From Thermaurantimonas aggregans (GTDB lineage Bacteria > Bacteroidota > Bacteroidia > Flavobacteriales > Schleiferiaceae): 34,785 nucleotides of DNA. Each line of letters opens with the position of its first letter. Within the stretch, counting starts at the first letter, position 1. The notes under the pieces are model-generated. The model worked only from the letters and a program-made list of their open reading frames with translations, did not search any database and was not told the DNA's origin. The stretch lies in NCBI RefSeq assembly GCF_003851885.1, contig NZ_BHZE01000027.1, positions 1-34,785 on the forward strand, written 5' to 3'. A program made the position numbers and the translations under genes. Shown here piece by piece: positions 16,449 to 24,113 of this stretch.

Positions 16449-16456
16449 CAAAAGTA
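16449..16456 (-). promoter_or_regulatory. -7 promoter element for the 15.4-kb glycosyltransferase gene
   Basis: The minus strand reads TACTTTTG, an exact TAnnTTTG match, at the head of the first gene in its transcription direction. The likely transcript start falls in the A9 run just downstream. Confidence 0.5.
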
Positions 16457-16517
16457 TATGCCGATGAATAGCACATTCAGAAACTGGTAATTACCTTGCA
16501 CACAAAACTCCTTCGCC

Positions 16518-17495
16518 ATGTATGTATTTATTTTCCTCGCCGTATTTGTTATTCTCTTTGCCGTAAAAGGTATCATCATCGTACGCCAGAGCGAAACCAT
16601 GGTCATCGAACGACTTGGAAAGTACCATAAAACACTTAATTCTGGCATCAACATTATAGTGCCTTTTATTGACCAACCACGCCCCATAAATTGGAGGTAT
16701 AGCGTAGCAGGTCCAAGAGGTGAGACCATCTCCGTGTACCGACAAAACGTACGCATCGACCTTAGAGAAGCCGTTTTCGACTTTCCGAAACAAAACGTCA
16801 TAACCCGCGACAACGTGGTCACCGAAATCAACGCACTGCTCTACTTTCAGATCGTAGAGCCTGAAAAGGCCCTCTACGAAATCGAAAATCTACCTCAAGC
16901 CATTGAAAAACTTACTCAAACCACCCTGCGCAACGTGATCGGCGAGATGGACCTGGACGAAACCCTCTCATCGCGCGATACCATCAACACAAAACTTCGC
17001 GGAATACTCGATGACGCTACCAATAAATGGGGCGTAAAAATCAACCGCGTTGAACTTCAAGACATTAACCCACCCAAAGACATTCGCGATGCCATGGAAA
17101 AGCAAATGCGCGCTGAGCGCGATCGTCGTGCGCGCATCCTCGAGGCTGAAGGTCTGAAAACAGCTCAAATCCTTGAAGCCGAAGGGGCCAAAATGGCCGA
17201 AATCAATCGAGCCGAAGGCGAAAAACAATCAGCCATACTCCAAGCTCAGGGCCAGGCCGAAGCCAAAATTCAGCTTGCCAAAGCCGAAGCCGAAGCTATT
17301 CGCCTCGTTTCTCAGGCCATAGCCGGTACAAAAAGCGACCCAGTCAACTACCTGGTGGCTATTAAATACATCGAAACCCTAAAAGAAATGGTTACTGGCA
17401 ACGATACCAAAACCGTCTATTTACCCTTCGAAGCCACTGGTGTACTTAGCTCTCTCGGCGGAATCAAAGACCTGCTGAATACAGCGAAGCAGTAA
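16518..17495 (+). CDS. SPFH/Band 7 domain membrane protein, QmcA/stomatin-like
   Basis: A 325-residue inner-membrane scaffold protein. One N-terminal membrane segment (residues 1-18) is followed by the SPFH domain (IVRQSETMVIERLGKY, VDL-type strands, VITRDNV) to about residue 190. A long helical coiled-coil stretch comes next, with repeated AEG/EAEG units (about residues 200-265). A C-terminal region with YLVAIKYIETLKEM matches bacterial QmcA and stomatin homologs. Family members oligomerise in membrane microdomains and influence proteases such as FtsH; the client here is unknown. The usual NfeD-type partner is not adjacent. It is divergent from the glycosyltransferase gene; a weak TAnnTTG-like element is seen around 16491. 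Confidence 0.9.
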   Translation: MYVFIFLAVFVILFAVKGIIIVRQSETMVIERLGKYHKTLNSGINIIVPFIDQPRPINWRYSVAGPRGETISVYRQNVRIDLREAVFDFPKQNVITRDNVVTEINALLYFQIVEPEKALYEIENLPQAIEKLTQTTLRNVIGEMDLDETLSSRDTINTKLRGILDDATNKWGVKINRVELQDINPPKDIRDAMEKQMRAERDRRARILEAEGLKTAQILEAEGAKMAEINRAEGEKQSAILQAQGQAEAKIQLAKAEAEAIRLVSQAIAGTKSDPVNYLVAIKYIETLKEMVTGNDTKTVYLPFEATGVLSSLGGIKDLLNTAKQ

Positions 17496-17922
17496 ATTTC
17501 ATTTATTATCTTTTCGTTTTTAAGGCTTGCTCAGATGAGGTAGTGAATGCTTGTTTCGTCTGAGCCTGTCTGCTTATTTCCGCCTTGTTCGTTAAAAGAT
17601 TTTTAGTCACTTTTAAACGTACACAGATTTAGATAAAAATTTTTTCGATCTTATCACCAAAAACTTAACAATGGATATTAGGATTGACTACAGAAACTTA
17701 CGTTCGGCTGCTAAAGAAGTCCACACAATTTGGAAGCCTAGCTTTTTAGTTTATCATTTACGCAATCATAAGCTGCAAATCTTAATTTTAAAAATATTAG
17801 ACTACTAAAAATGCCAAAAAAATTTTTGTGCGATCTTATTACCTCCACATATTCCATCTAACCTAAAAAGCACATTAATTTTTTGCAGGTAGGAGATAAA
17901 AAGGAATAAACCCTCAATTTTA
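17496..17922. other. AT-rich 427-bp intergenic region without a convincing gene
   Basis: The region lies between the end of the SPFH gene and the end of tsaB, two converging genes. It holds an imperfect hairpin (CTCAGATGA at 17530-17538 with TCGTCTGAG at 17556-17564) without a T tract, and one 45-codon frame (17671-17808) coding for a basic, hydrophobic-tailed peptide. I recognise neither. It is longer than any other gap in the window and could be the residue of a deleted gene. Confidence 0.6.
17671..17808 (+). CDS. Possible 45-residue ORF, doubtful
   Basis: The frame starts with ATG and encodes MDIRIDYRNLRSAAKEV, then a segment rich in Leu, Ile and His, ending KILDY. There is no recognisable domain, signal peptide or good promoter element, and the base composition matches the surrounding noncoding DNA. 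It may be a chance frame or the remnant of a decayed gene. Confidence 0.15.
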   Translation: MDIRIDYRNLRSAAKEVHTIWKPSFLVYHLRNHKLQILILKILDY

Positions 17923-18588
17923 TTACAACTCGCCAAACTGCTTTACATAAATTGGCTCGAAATAGGCCATATCGAGCGGTTCTAAGTAAGACTTTACATT
18001 CTGAGAAAATACTTGCTCAGCAAGCGGATAAATATCTTCTACCACTTGAATATTGCTCAAGGTGAGTACCTGTTTCAATTTCAGAACGCCTACACCTACT
18101 ACATAAATCGATTTGAACTTGTTTTCCAGTTCTTTCCAGGTTTCGGCATTGGCTTTAACGGCTTTGTTTTCAAACACCGCTTTACCTTGCCCTGTAAAAG
18201 CTGAGGCATACACCTCCATTCTTCGCGCATCAATGCAAGAAATAACGAGATCGTCCTGAGCTACAGAAATTTGACTGTTAGTAAACTTTTCACGTATTAA
18301 TCGGAGGCTGCTTATGCCATAAATGGGAATATCGAGAGCATATGCTAGTCCTTTAGCTGCTGAGGCAGCTACGCGCAGTCCGGTGTAAGACCCTGGACCC
18401 AACCCAACGACAATACTTTTAACATCATTAATAGTCGCATTCTGTCTATCTAGCAACTTTTCAATGAATGAAAATACCGCTTCTGAATGACTGTTGTCTT
18501 TTAAAACTTCATTAATACTATCGACTTGACCTCCCGCTTGCAGCGCCACGCTGCACATAGGTGTAGAGGTATCAAAGGCAATTTGCAT
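17923..18588 (-). CDS. tsaB: TsaB, subunit of the tRNA t6A threonylcarbamoyl-transfer complex
   Basis: A 221-residue ASKHA-fold scaffold protein that, with TsaD and TsaE, transfers the threonylcarbamoyl group to A37 of ANN-decoding tRNAs. It opens with IAFDTSTPMCSVAL and carries the signature VVGLGPGSYTGLRVAASAAKGLAYA near residues 60-85. Length and pattern match typical TsaB. The start ATG shares one base with the stop of the upstream adaptor gene (TAATG), so it is translationally coupled and ends a co-directional run of six genes. The stop is followed by the AT-rich region with no obvious terminator. Confidence 0.93.
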   Translation of the reverse strand: MQIAFDTSTPMCSVALQAGGQVDSINEVLKDNSHSEAVFSFIEKLLDRQNATINDVKSIVVGLGPGSYTGLRVAASAAKGLAYALDIPIYGISSLRLIREKFTNSQISVAQDDLVISCIDARRMEVYASAFTGQGKAVFENKAVKANAETWKELENKFKSIYVVGVGVLKLKQVLTLSNIQVVEDIYPLAEQVFSQNVKSYLEPLDMAYFEPIYVKQFGEL

Positions 18589-19859
18589 TACTTCTCTGAC
18601 TTATCTTTTTCAGATTTAATCTTAATGGGTGAGTTGTGCTTGAGCTTTTGATTAACCACCGTGTAAGGGCCTATGATAATTTTTTCGTTTTCAGAAAGTC
18701 CCTTTCGAATTTCAAAATAGTTTTCGTCTTGAATCCCGATTTCCACCTTTCTCAGTTGTGCTTTGTTTCCATCTACCACAAAGACACATTCAAACGCATT
18801 GTCTTTGTTTTGTTCTTCGACCTTTACACGGGCTGATGCTGAGTCTGAACGCACAGTTACGGCCCTTACCGGCACGCGCAAGGCGTTTTCTACTTTTTGG
18901 CAGAAGATTTCTACAGCCGCACTCATACCTGGTTTAAAGGGATATTTTGTCTTTTCAACCAAATGAGCATAAGAGGCCGGATGAATGCGTATGCGCACTT
19001 CGAAGTTGGTAATTTGGTCAGTGCTTACTTGCTGTTGATTCAAAGGATTAGAGGTGGATGAATATGCCACTCGAGTTACATGGCCATAGAAGGGTTTATC
19101 TGAAACGGCATCTACCTCGATGGATACGGAGTCGCCAATTTTTATTTTGTTTATGTCGTTTTCATTTACTTCTGTCACTACCTCCATTTCGCTAAGGTCA
19201 ACGATGCGCATCACCTCAGTACCAGCCATCTGAGCCGTACCCACCACGCGTTCACCTACTTCTACATTCAGCTTGCTCACTAGCCCATCGATGGGAGCGT
19301 AGATGGTCGTTCTGCGCAGGTTGTCACGCGCTTCTTTGTATGAAGCTTCTGCGCTTTTTAATTGATATTCAGCAGCTTCAGCTTGAAATTTTGCAACGTT
19401 AAAGGCACGTTCGATGGCGTCAAACTCTCCTGGAGAGATGGCGCCAGATGCTTTAAGGGGTTGATTGCGTTTATAGACCTTTTCAGCCTCCAGCAGAGTA
19501 GCCTTAGCAGTGGATAGATTTGCGCGAGCTGAGTTAAGAGCGGCTTCGGCACGATTTACGGCCGCTTGATATATATCGGGATTAATGCGCAAGAGCAAGT
19601 CGCCTTTTTTTACGGTTTGTCCTTCTTTTACAAGCAGTTCGATGATTTCTCCCGGCACTTCTGGGCTGATCTTCACCATCGTAACTGGCTGAACCTTACC
19701 TGAGGCGGTCACTGTTTCGATGATATCACCTCTTGTCACTACATCTGTCTCTACTTCCAATACCTCGCCTGCGCTACCTATGATTCCTTGTTTTCTAAGT
19801 ATTATTAATACGACAATCACTAGGATAGCTGCGCCTATCAGGAGGGTTCGTTTTTTCAT
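18588..19859 (-). CDS. Periplasmic adaptor (membrane fusion protein) of a tripartite efflux system
   Basis: A 423-residue HlyD/MacA-type adaptor that would link an inner-membrane pump to an outer-membrane TolC channel. One N-terminal membrane anchor (residues 5-22) is followed by the biotinyl-lipoyl half-motif (VTASGKVQPV...VPGEIIELLVKEGQTVKKGDLL), an alpha-hairpin, the second lipoyl half (TIYAPIDGLVSKLNVEVGERV) and beta-barrel/MP domains. The C-terminal tail is lysine-rich. The gene sits 4 nt after tolC and overlaps tsaB by one base. The usual MacB-like ABC permease or RND pump gene is missing from both sides, so it may partner with one encoded elsewhere. Confidence 0.9.
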   Translation of the reverse strand: MKKRTLLIGAAILVIVVLIILRKQGIIGSAGEVLEVETDVVTRGDIIETVTASGKVQPVTMVKISPEVPGEIIELLVKEGQTVKKGDLLLRINPDIYQAAVNRAEAALNSARANLSTAKATLLEAEKVYKRNQPLKASGAISPGEFDAIERAFNVAKFQAEAAEYQLKSAEASYKEARDNLRRTTIYAPIDGLVSKLNVEVGERVVGTAQMAGTEVMRIVDLSEMEVVTEVNENDINKIKIGDSVSIEVDAVSDKPFYGHVTRVAYSSTSNPLNQQQVSTDQITNFEVRIRIHPASYAHLVEKTKYPFKPGMSAAVEIFCQKVENALRVPVRAVTVRSDSASARVKVEEQNKDNAFECVFVVDGNKAQLRKVEIGIQDENYFEIRKGLSENEKIIIGPYTVVNQKLKHNSPIKIKSEKDKSEK

Positions 19860-19863
19860 CCTG

Positions 19864-21291
19864 TTAAAGTTTTATGGTGTTTGTAAGGATAAATTCAATG
19901 ATTTTTGAGCGAAATATGTATTCGTACTTGGCTCTCGTCAGCTGGCTTTGCGCATTGGCATAGTTGATTTTAAAGCTTTCTAACTGCACCTGATCGAGCA
20001 GCCCATTTGTGTATCGTTGTTCAGCATTTTCGTAAGCTGTTCGGGCAGCGCGCTCAGCTTTGGTCGCAGCCTCCAGGCCTGATTTTGCGGCCATAAATTG
20101 TGCATGCGCTTGTTGTACGTTCTGAAATAGCGAAACTTGAGCTTGTTGGTAGTTCACTTTGGCCAGTTCATAGTTGATTCGAGCATTGTTCAACGTATTT
20201 GAAATTTGGTAACGCGACCACAGAGGTATTTGTATAGAGATGCCTAAAAACTCATTGACGTTGTCCACCACTTGGTTTCTGAAGGGCTTAATTGGTTTTT
20301 CGGAATCAATTACCGGTTGACTGATGGTAGTAAATACGGGTACTCCATCCTGGGTTACACCAATGGGTATGGTAACGGTTTGATTGCCAGTTATATTAGG
20401 CACTGTGTTGGCGTAATTGGTCGAAATACCGGCTACCAGAGCTATGAGCGGAAAGCGCGTACCAAGGGCTTGTTTTACTTCATGTATTCCAGCACTTTCA
20501 AGGAGTCGCGCCGATTTTAAGGACGGATTGTTCTGAAAAGCCTCTCGGTAGATGTCGTTAGGCTTGTAGCCTGAGTAGTCCACTACAGGAATTTCTGACG
20601 TCAAGGGCTTAATTCGCAGGCTTTCCGTCCCGTCGTACAGCATCAGATTAGCCAATTGTAGCAGAGCTATGTCGAGATTGTTTTTGGCTAAGACTACATT
20701 TTGCTGCTCTCGATAGTATTGAGCTTGAATTTCTTGCAAGCGCACTTCAGGCAGCACGCCGGCATCTACGAGTTCTTTAGTTCGTTTAAGTTGTTTTTCA
20801 GTCAGCTCGAGCTGTTGCTCAGCAACGATCAGAAGTTCCTCATTAACAAGGGCTTGCAGATAGAATTGAGCAAGATTCAGGGTAAGGTCGTTTTTAGCTG
20901 TTTCGATGTTTTCGTTTTCAGCCAGCAGATTATACTGCGTTCTTTTGATGTTGTGATAGTTCTGAAGGCCATCGAAGAGCACCCACTGCGTATTGAAGCC
21001 GATGTTGCCTATTTGGCGTGTCTCTCGTCCGATCACATTTCGCACAGGGTCGATGTTCAAACCGAAATTAAACGTGTAACCAAATGATCCATTGAGTGAG
21101 GGGGTAAGGTTGTATTTCGCCAGGGAGGCGAGCGATTCGGCTCGCTGTCTTGAAAGTTGGGCGCGTTTTATTGACAGATTTCTTGAATAGGCCAGCGCCA
21201 AACATTCTTCGAATCCAAGAGGTTTCTGTGCGAATGATTGAAAAAAAACACCAATGGAAAGGGCAAGTACTGTAATATTTTTCTGAAGCAT
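19864..21291 (-). CDS. TolC-family outer-membrane efflux protein
   Basis: A 475-residue outer-membrane channel protein. A signal peptide (MLQKNITVLALSIGVFFQSFAQ) is followed by the duplicated TolC helical repeats: LGFEECLALAYSRNLSIKRAQL at the start of the first, and YREAFQNNPSLKSARLLE at the start of the second. A late helical pair contains AYENAEQRYTNGLLDQVQLES. TolC trimers form the exit duct of tripartite export systems, here presumably with the adaptor encoded 4 nt downstream. It starts 10 nt after the glycosyltransferase stop, with no promoter visible in between, so it seems to be read from the upstream glycan-gene run. Confidence 0.92.
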   Translation of the reverse strand: MLQKNITVLALSIGVFFQSFAQKPLGFEECLALAYSRNLSIKRAQLSRQRAESLASLAKYNLTPSLNGSFGYTFNFGLNIDPVRNVIGRETRQIGNIGFNTQWVLFDGLQNYHNIKRTQYNLLAENENIETAKNDLTLNLAQFYLQALVNEELLIVAEQQLELTEKQLKRTKELVDAGVLPEVRLQEIQAQYYREQQNVVLAKNNLDIALLQLANLMLYDGTESLRIKPLTSEIPVVDYSGYKPNDIYREAFQNNPSLKSARLLESAGIHEVKQALGTRFPLIALVAGISTNYANTVPNITGNQTVTIPIGVTQDGVPVFTTISQPVIDSEKPIKPFRNQVVDNVNEFLGISIQIPLWSRYQISNTLNNARINYELAKVNYQQAQVSLFQNVQQAHAQFMAAKSGLEAATKAERAARTAYENAEQRYTNGLLDQVQLESFKINYANAQSQLTRAKYEYIFRSKIIEFILTNTIKL

Positions 21292-21301
21292 AACGCTGTT
21301 A

Positions 21302-22348
21302 TCAGTCTGAATATAAAATCTCTAAAAATCTTTTATTTCTCTGTTCAAGGCTAAATTTCCGTATGATCCGTTCAGCTGCCTTTTCAGAGAGATACTTCAG
21401 GTCAAAATTCTTTAAATTTTCGATTATTCGGATTAACTCATCAAATTTTTTTTCTCTCAACAAAAATCCTGTATCACCAATGATTTCTGGTATTCCAAAA
21501 ACATCGGAGCCAATAGGTACACATCCGCACAACATCGCTTCGCACAGCGCATTCGGAAATCCTTCAGCCATTGAAAGTTGCATGTAAAATGTGTGGCGAT
21601 TATACACCTCCACCAGATCTGAAGGCGACAACTTTGGCAAGCAGGTTATGTTTTTTGGTAGTGTAATTCCATTTAGTTGCCAATCACCAACGATCGTTAC
21701 CTCAATATATGGCATTTTTTTACAAAGTTCTACTAATAAGTCCACTCCTTTTAAGTAAAACGTTTGTTGATCAATACGGCCAGGGGCGGTGATAAATGAC
21801 CATCCACTTCTGTCATAATTTTTGACTCTGTAAACATCACTTGAATATCCATTTTTCAATTCGATTACTTTGTCTGATGGTGTATTGTATAAATTTTTTA
21901 ATCCTTGCTTACCTATTGTCGAAAAATATTTGTAATCAGTATGGTAAAGACTTCGATGAACAACAAGAATTTTATATGCATACTTTTGTATGATTTTATT
22001 CACAAAAAAAAGCGTTTTTTTAGTGCAAAATCCATAATTAATTTCAGGTATACAGTGTGCTTCTACTCCACCAAAAATTACAAAGGTTTTCTTCTGGAAA
22101 ATTTTGCCAAAAAGTACTGGTAAGAGTGCATGATAGCCTCCGAATCGACAAATAATTTTTTTAGATGTCCATAAATTTATAATCAAATGTAAAAATTGTC
22201 TGGTAAAATACACTGGAAGTAGCCACTTGTACTTAACAGTAAATGCGTATGCCTTTACCAAAAAATACCCTCTTAAAAAGTGTATATCTTTCTGTATAAA
22301 TGGAGAAAGATCAGGGTAAAAATAGAGTACTTTACTCTTTTTCGGCAT
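21302..22348 (-). CDS. Glycosyltransferase, GT4-like
   Basis: A GT-B glycosyltransferase of 348 residues, lysine- and phenylalanine-rich, from the AT-rich part of the window. The N-terminus is KVLYFYPDLSPF. The donor-binding C-terminal half contains APGRIDQQTFYLKGVDLLVEL and the motif SMAEGFPNALCEAMLCGCVPIGSD. It probably adds a sugar to a surface glycan. The start overlaps the preceding methyltransferase gene by 17 nt, and tolC starts 10 nt after its stop. Low GC and codon usage differ from tolC, suggesting that the glycan genes were joined to the tolC-adaptor-tsaB unit by recombination. Confidence 0.85.
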   Translation of the reverse strand: MPKKSKVLYFYPDLSPFIQKDIHFLRGYFLVKAYAFTVKYKWLLPVYFTRQFLHLIINLWTSKKIICRFGGYHALLPVLFGKIFQKKTFVIFGGVEAHCIPEINYGFCTKKTLFFVNKIIQKYAYKILVVHRSLYHTDYKYFSTIGKQGLKNLYNTPSDKVIELKNGYSSDVYRVKNYDRSGWSFITAPGRIDQQTFYLKGVDLLVELCKKMPYIEVTIVGDWQLNGITLPKNITCLPKLSPSDLVEVYNRHTFYMQLSMAEGFPNALCEAMLCGCVPIGSDVFGIPEIIGDTGFLLREKKFDELIRIIENLKNFDLKYLSEKAAERIIRKFSLEQRNKRFLEILYSD

Positions 22349-23156
22349 AGGCTATAAGTGCTGGAGATAATGTGCGGGTTCTTGGAAGTTTTAAAGAAGT
22401 ATAAATTTCAAAAGCCCATAATATTTTTGTCAATCTTGAGAGGTTTAAAGTCAAAAATTTTTTTAATGAGACAAAGGATGTTTTATGCGCTCCATCGATT
22501 TGAGCGGATACAGCTATCGGCAAGACATATTGTATATCGATGTTTTTGAATCCAGCTTTTTGCAAAGCATTTTTTAAATAGTTATTGTCAATTGGCATAT
22601 GTGTGTCAAACACTGCACGGTTCATCACCTTTTGATACCAACCTGGAAAACCACACATATTTGGGACTGAAACAAAGATTTTACCAGTATCATTGAGATA
22701 CTGAGCATGAGCTTTAAGAACTTCTACAGTGTCTCGAAAGTGTTCAATTACCCCAAAGCTGACCACATAGTCAAACTTGCCTTTCAACTCATCCGAAGGC
22801 AAAAACAAATCACCTTCAAATATTTTACCTGGGGTATTATATTTTTTTAAAATAAACCGGCTTCTTTGACATCCCAAATCTGAATAATCTAGACCATAAA
22901 TAATCAGATTAAAATTTTTAAAAAAATAGGGTAACCATACACTATTTCCACATCCAAGTTCAATGAGTTTTCTTTCTTGTCCTGTCTCAATATGTTTTCT
23001 AAAAAAGGCATCAAATTCTGTATATAAATAAGAGTTTATGTGTTTTTTATTTATTACAATTTCATCCGGAATTTGATTTGTTTCCCAAAAGGCATCCCAA
23101 TATTCGGGCGATGTCTTATCAGCAGAGTTTTTTTGTGACTCTATATTCCCATCCAT
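22332..23156 (-). CDS. Class I SAM-dependent methyltransferase
   Basis: Predicted to transfer a methyl group from S-adenosylmethionine, probably to a glycan or glycan precursor given its neighbours. Motif I is KLIELGCGNSVWLPYF and the post-I acidic strand is IYGLDYSDLG. The motif IV-like segment is DYVVSFGVIEHFRD, and VSVPNMCGFPGWYQKVM follows. The open frame extends to ATG 23189, but ATG 23156 has an SD-like AAGGTGG just upstream, shortens the overlap with the preceding methyltransferase gene from 71 to 38 nt, and still precedes the conserved YWDAFW segment, so it is preferred. AT-rich like its neighbours. Target unknown. Confidence 0.8.
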   Translation of the reverse strand: MDGNIESQKNSADKTSPEYWDAFWETNQIPDEIVINKKHINSYLYTEFDAFFRKHIETGQERKLIELGCGNSVWLPYFFKNFNLIIYGLDYSDLGCQRSRFILKKYNTPGKIFEGDLFLPSDELKGKFDYVVSFGVIEHFRDTVEVLKAHAQYLNDTGKIFVSVPNMCGFPGWYQKVMNRAVFDTHMPIDNNYLKNALQKAGFKNIDIQYVLPIAVSAQIDGAHKTSFVSLKKFLTLNLSRLTKILWAFEIYTSLKLPRTRTLSPALIAYAEKE

Positions 23157-24069
23157 TTCCACCTTTTTCGATTGTATAATTTTCGACATTGTCTAAGTTT
23201 TTTAGTATTCTCTCCAATTCTGATTTGGTGATTAATTTCTTGTAGTAATCTGCGAGTACATCGTAGGTTTCGAGATAAGCGGTGTCTTTATTAAAGTCGT
23301 AACCTTTTTCTTCAAATGCCTCTATGTTAGTAAGTACTGGCGATATGTGCCCTAAAATCCATTTAAATATTTTAGAGTGTCTTAACTTCCAATGTATTGG
23401 GAAAAAGATATCCACCAATAATTGAACTATTTTCATGGAATATTTTGGTGGTAATCTCTTTATAAAAAATCGAAAAAACGGAATAACTGTGGTGTAATAT
23501 GACCATCTAAAATGGTAATGATCCGCAATTAATTTTCCTCCTGGTTTTACCACTCTCCACAGTTCATGAATGGCTTTTTCAGTACTTGGAGTATGTTGTA
23601 AAACGCCTAAACAAATTACAAGGTCAAAAACTTCATTTTCAAAGGGAATGTTCAAAATATCTCCTTGAAAAAATTGAGTTTTTTCGTTGCGATTGTTTTC
23701 GTAATTGGCATCAATAGCGCTACTGAGGTCAAAGGTGTACAATTCTTTGCAATATGGTGCCAAGTACTCTGTGAATCTACCAGCACCACTGCCGGCTTCG
23801 AGTACCAGTTTATCAGCTAAAATCTGTTTTACATCAGCACCCAGGCATCGTTCAAGTCGCACGCGTGTAAAGTGTGTGCCTGTGAAACTGTCGAGCTGCA
23901 GCTTTTTGAAACGATTCCATTGCACTCCAAATGCTTCAGCATACGCTGAGGATTCCACAAATCTGGGTATGCCACGCACAATTTGAACCTTTGTGTCTGA
24001 TGCGATTAGATAGCCTCCTTCTTCTGTGTAATATGTCTTTGAGTCTTTGTGGTAAAACTTTATGGTCAT
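23119..24069 (-). CDS. Class I SAM-dependent methyltransferase with N-terminal extension
   Basis: A 316-residue protein. About 80 N-terminal residues (beta-rich, ending GVQWNRFKKLQLDSF) precede the methyltransferase core. Motif I is LVLEAGSGAGRFTEYL, then YTFDLSSAID, then FDLVICLGVLQHTPS and VVKPGGKLIADHYHF. This architecture is common among type-11 methyltransferases in O-antigen and exopolysaccharide loci. The first gene of the minus-strand run, with its own -7 box at 24101-24108. Composition is split: the first third of the gene (about 23750-24069) has near-host GC, the remainder is AT-rich, suggesting recombination inside the gene. Its end overlaps the next methyltransferase gene. Confidence 0.82.
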   Translation of the reverse strand: MTIKFYHKDSKTYYTEEGGYLIASDTKVQIVRGIPRFVESSAYAEAFGVQWNRFKKLQLDSFTGTHFTRVRLERCLGADVKQILADKLVLEAGSGAGRFTEYLAPYCKELYTFDLSSAIDANYENNRNEKTQFFQGDILNIPFENEVFDLVICLGVLQHTPSTEKAIHELWRVVKPGGKLIADHYHFRWSYYTTVIPFFRFFIKRLPPKYSMKIVQLLVDIFFPIHWKLRHSKIFKWILGHISPVLTNIEAFEEKGYDFNKDTAYLETYDVLADYYKKLITKSELERILKNLDNVENYTIEKGGNGWEYRVTKKLC

Positions 24070-24085
24070 TTATAAAGTGAAGTCA

Positions 24086-24093
24086 TACCTTTG
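24086..24093 (+). promoter_or_regulatory. -7 promoter element for asnB
   Basis: TACCTTTG matches TAnnTTTG and predicts a 5' UTR of roughly 10-15 nt before ATG 24114. It is interlocked with the opposing element at 24101-24108. Confidence 0.55.
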
Positions 24094-24100
24094 ATTGCAA

Positions 24101-24108
24101 CAAATGTA
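24101..24108 (-). promoter_or_regulatory. -7 promoter element for the methyltransferase-led run
   Basis: The minus strand reads TACATTTG, a TAnnTTTG match, with ATG 24069 about 30 nt downstream. It lies inside the predicted 5' UTR of asnB. Confidence 0.5.
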
Positions 24109-24113
24109 CATGT

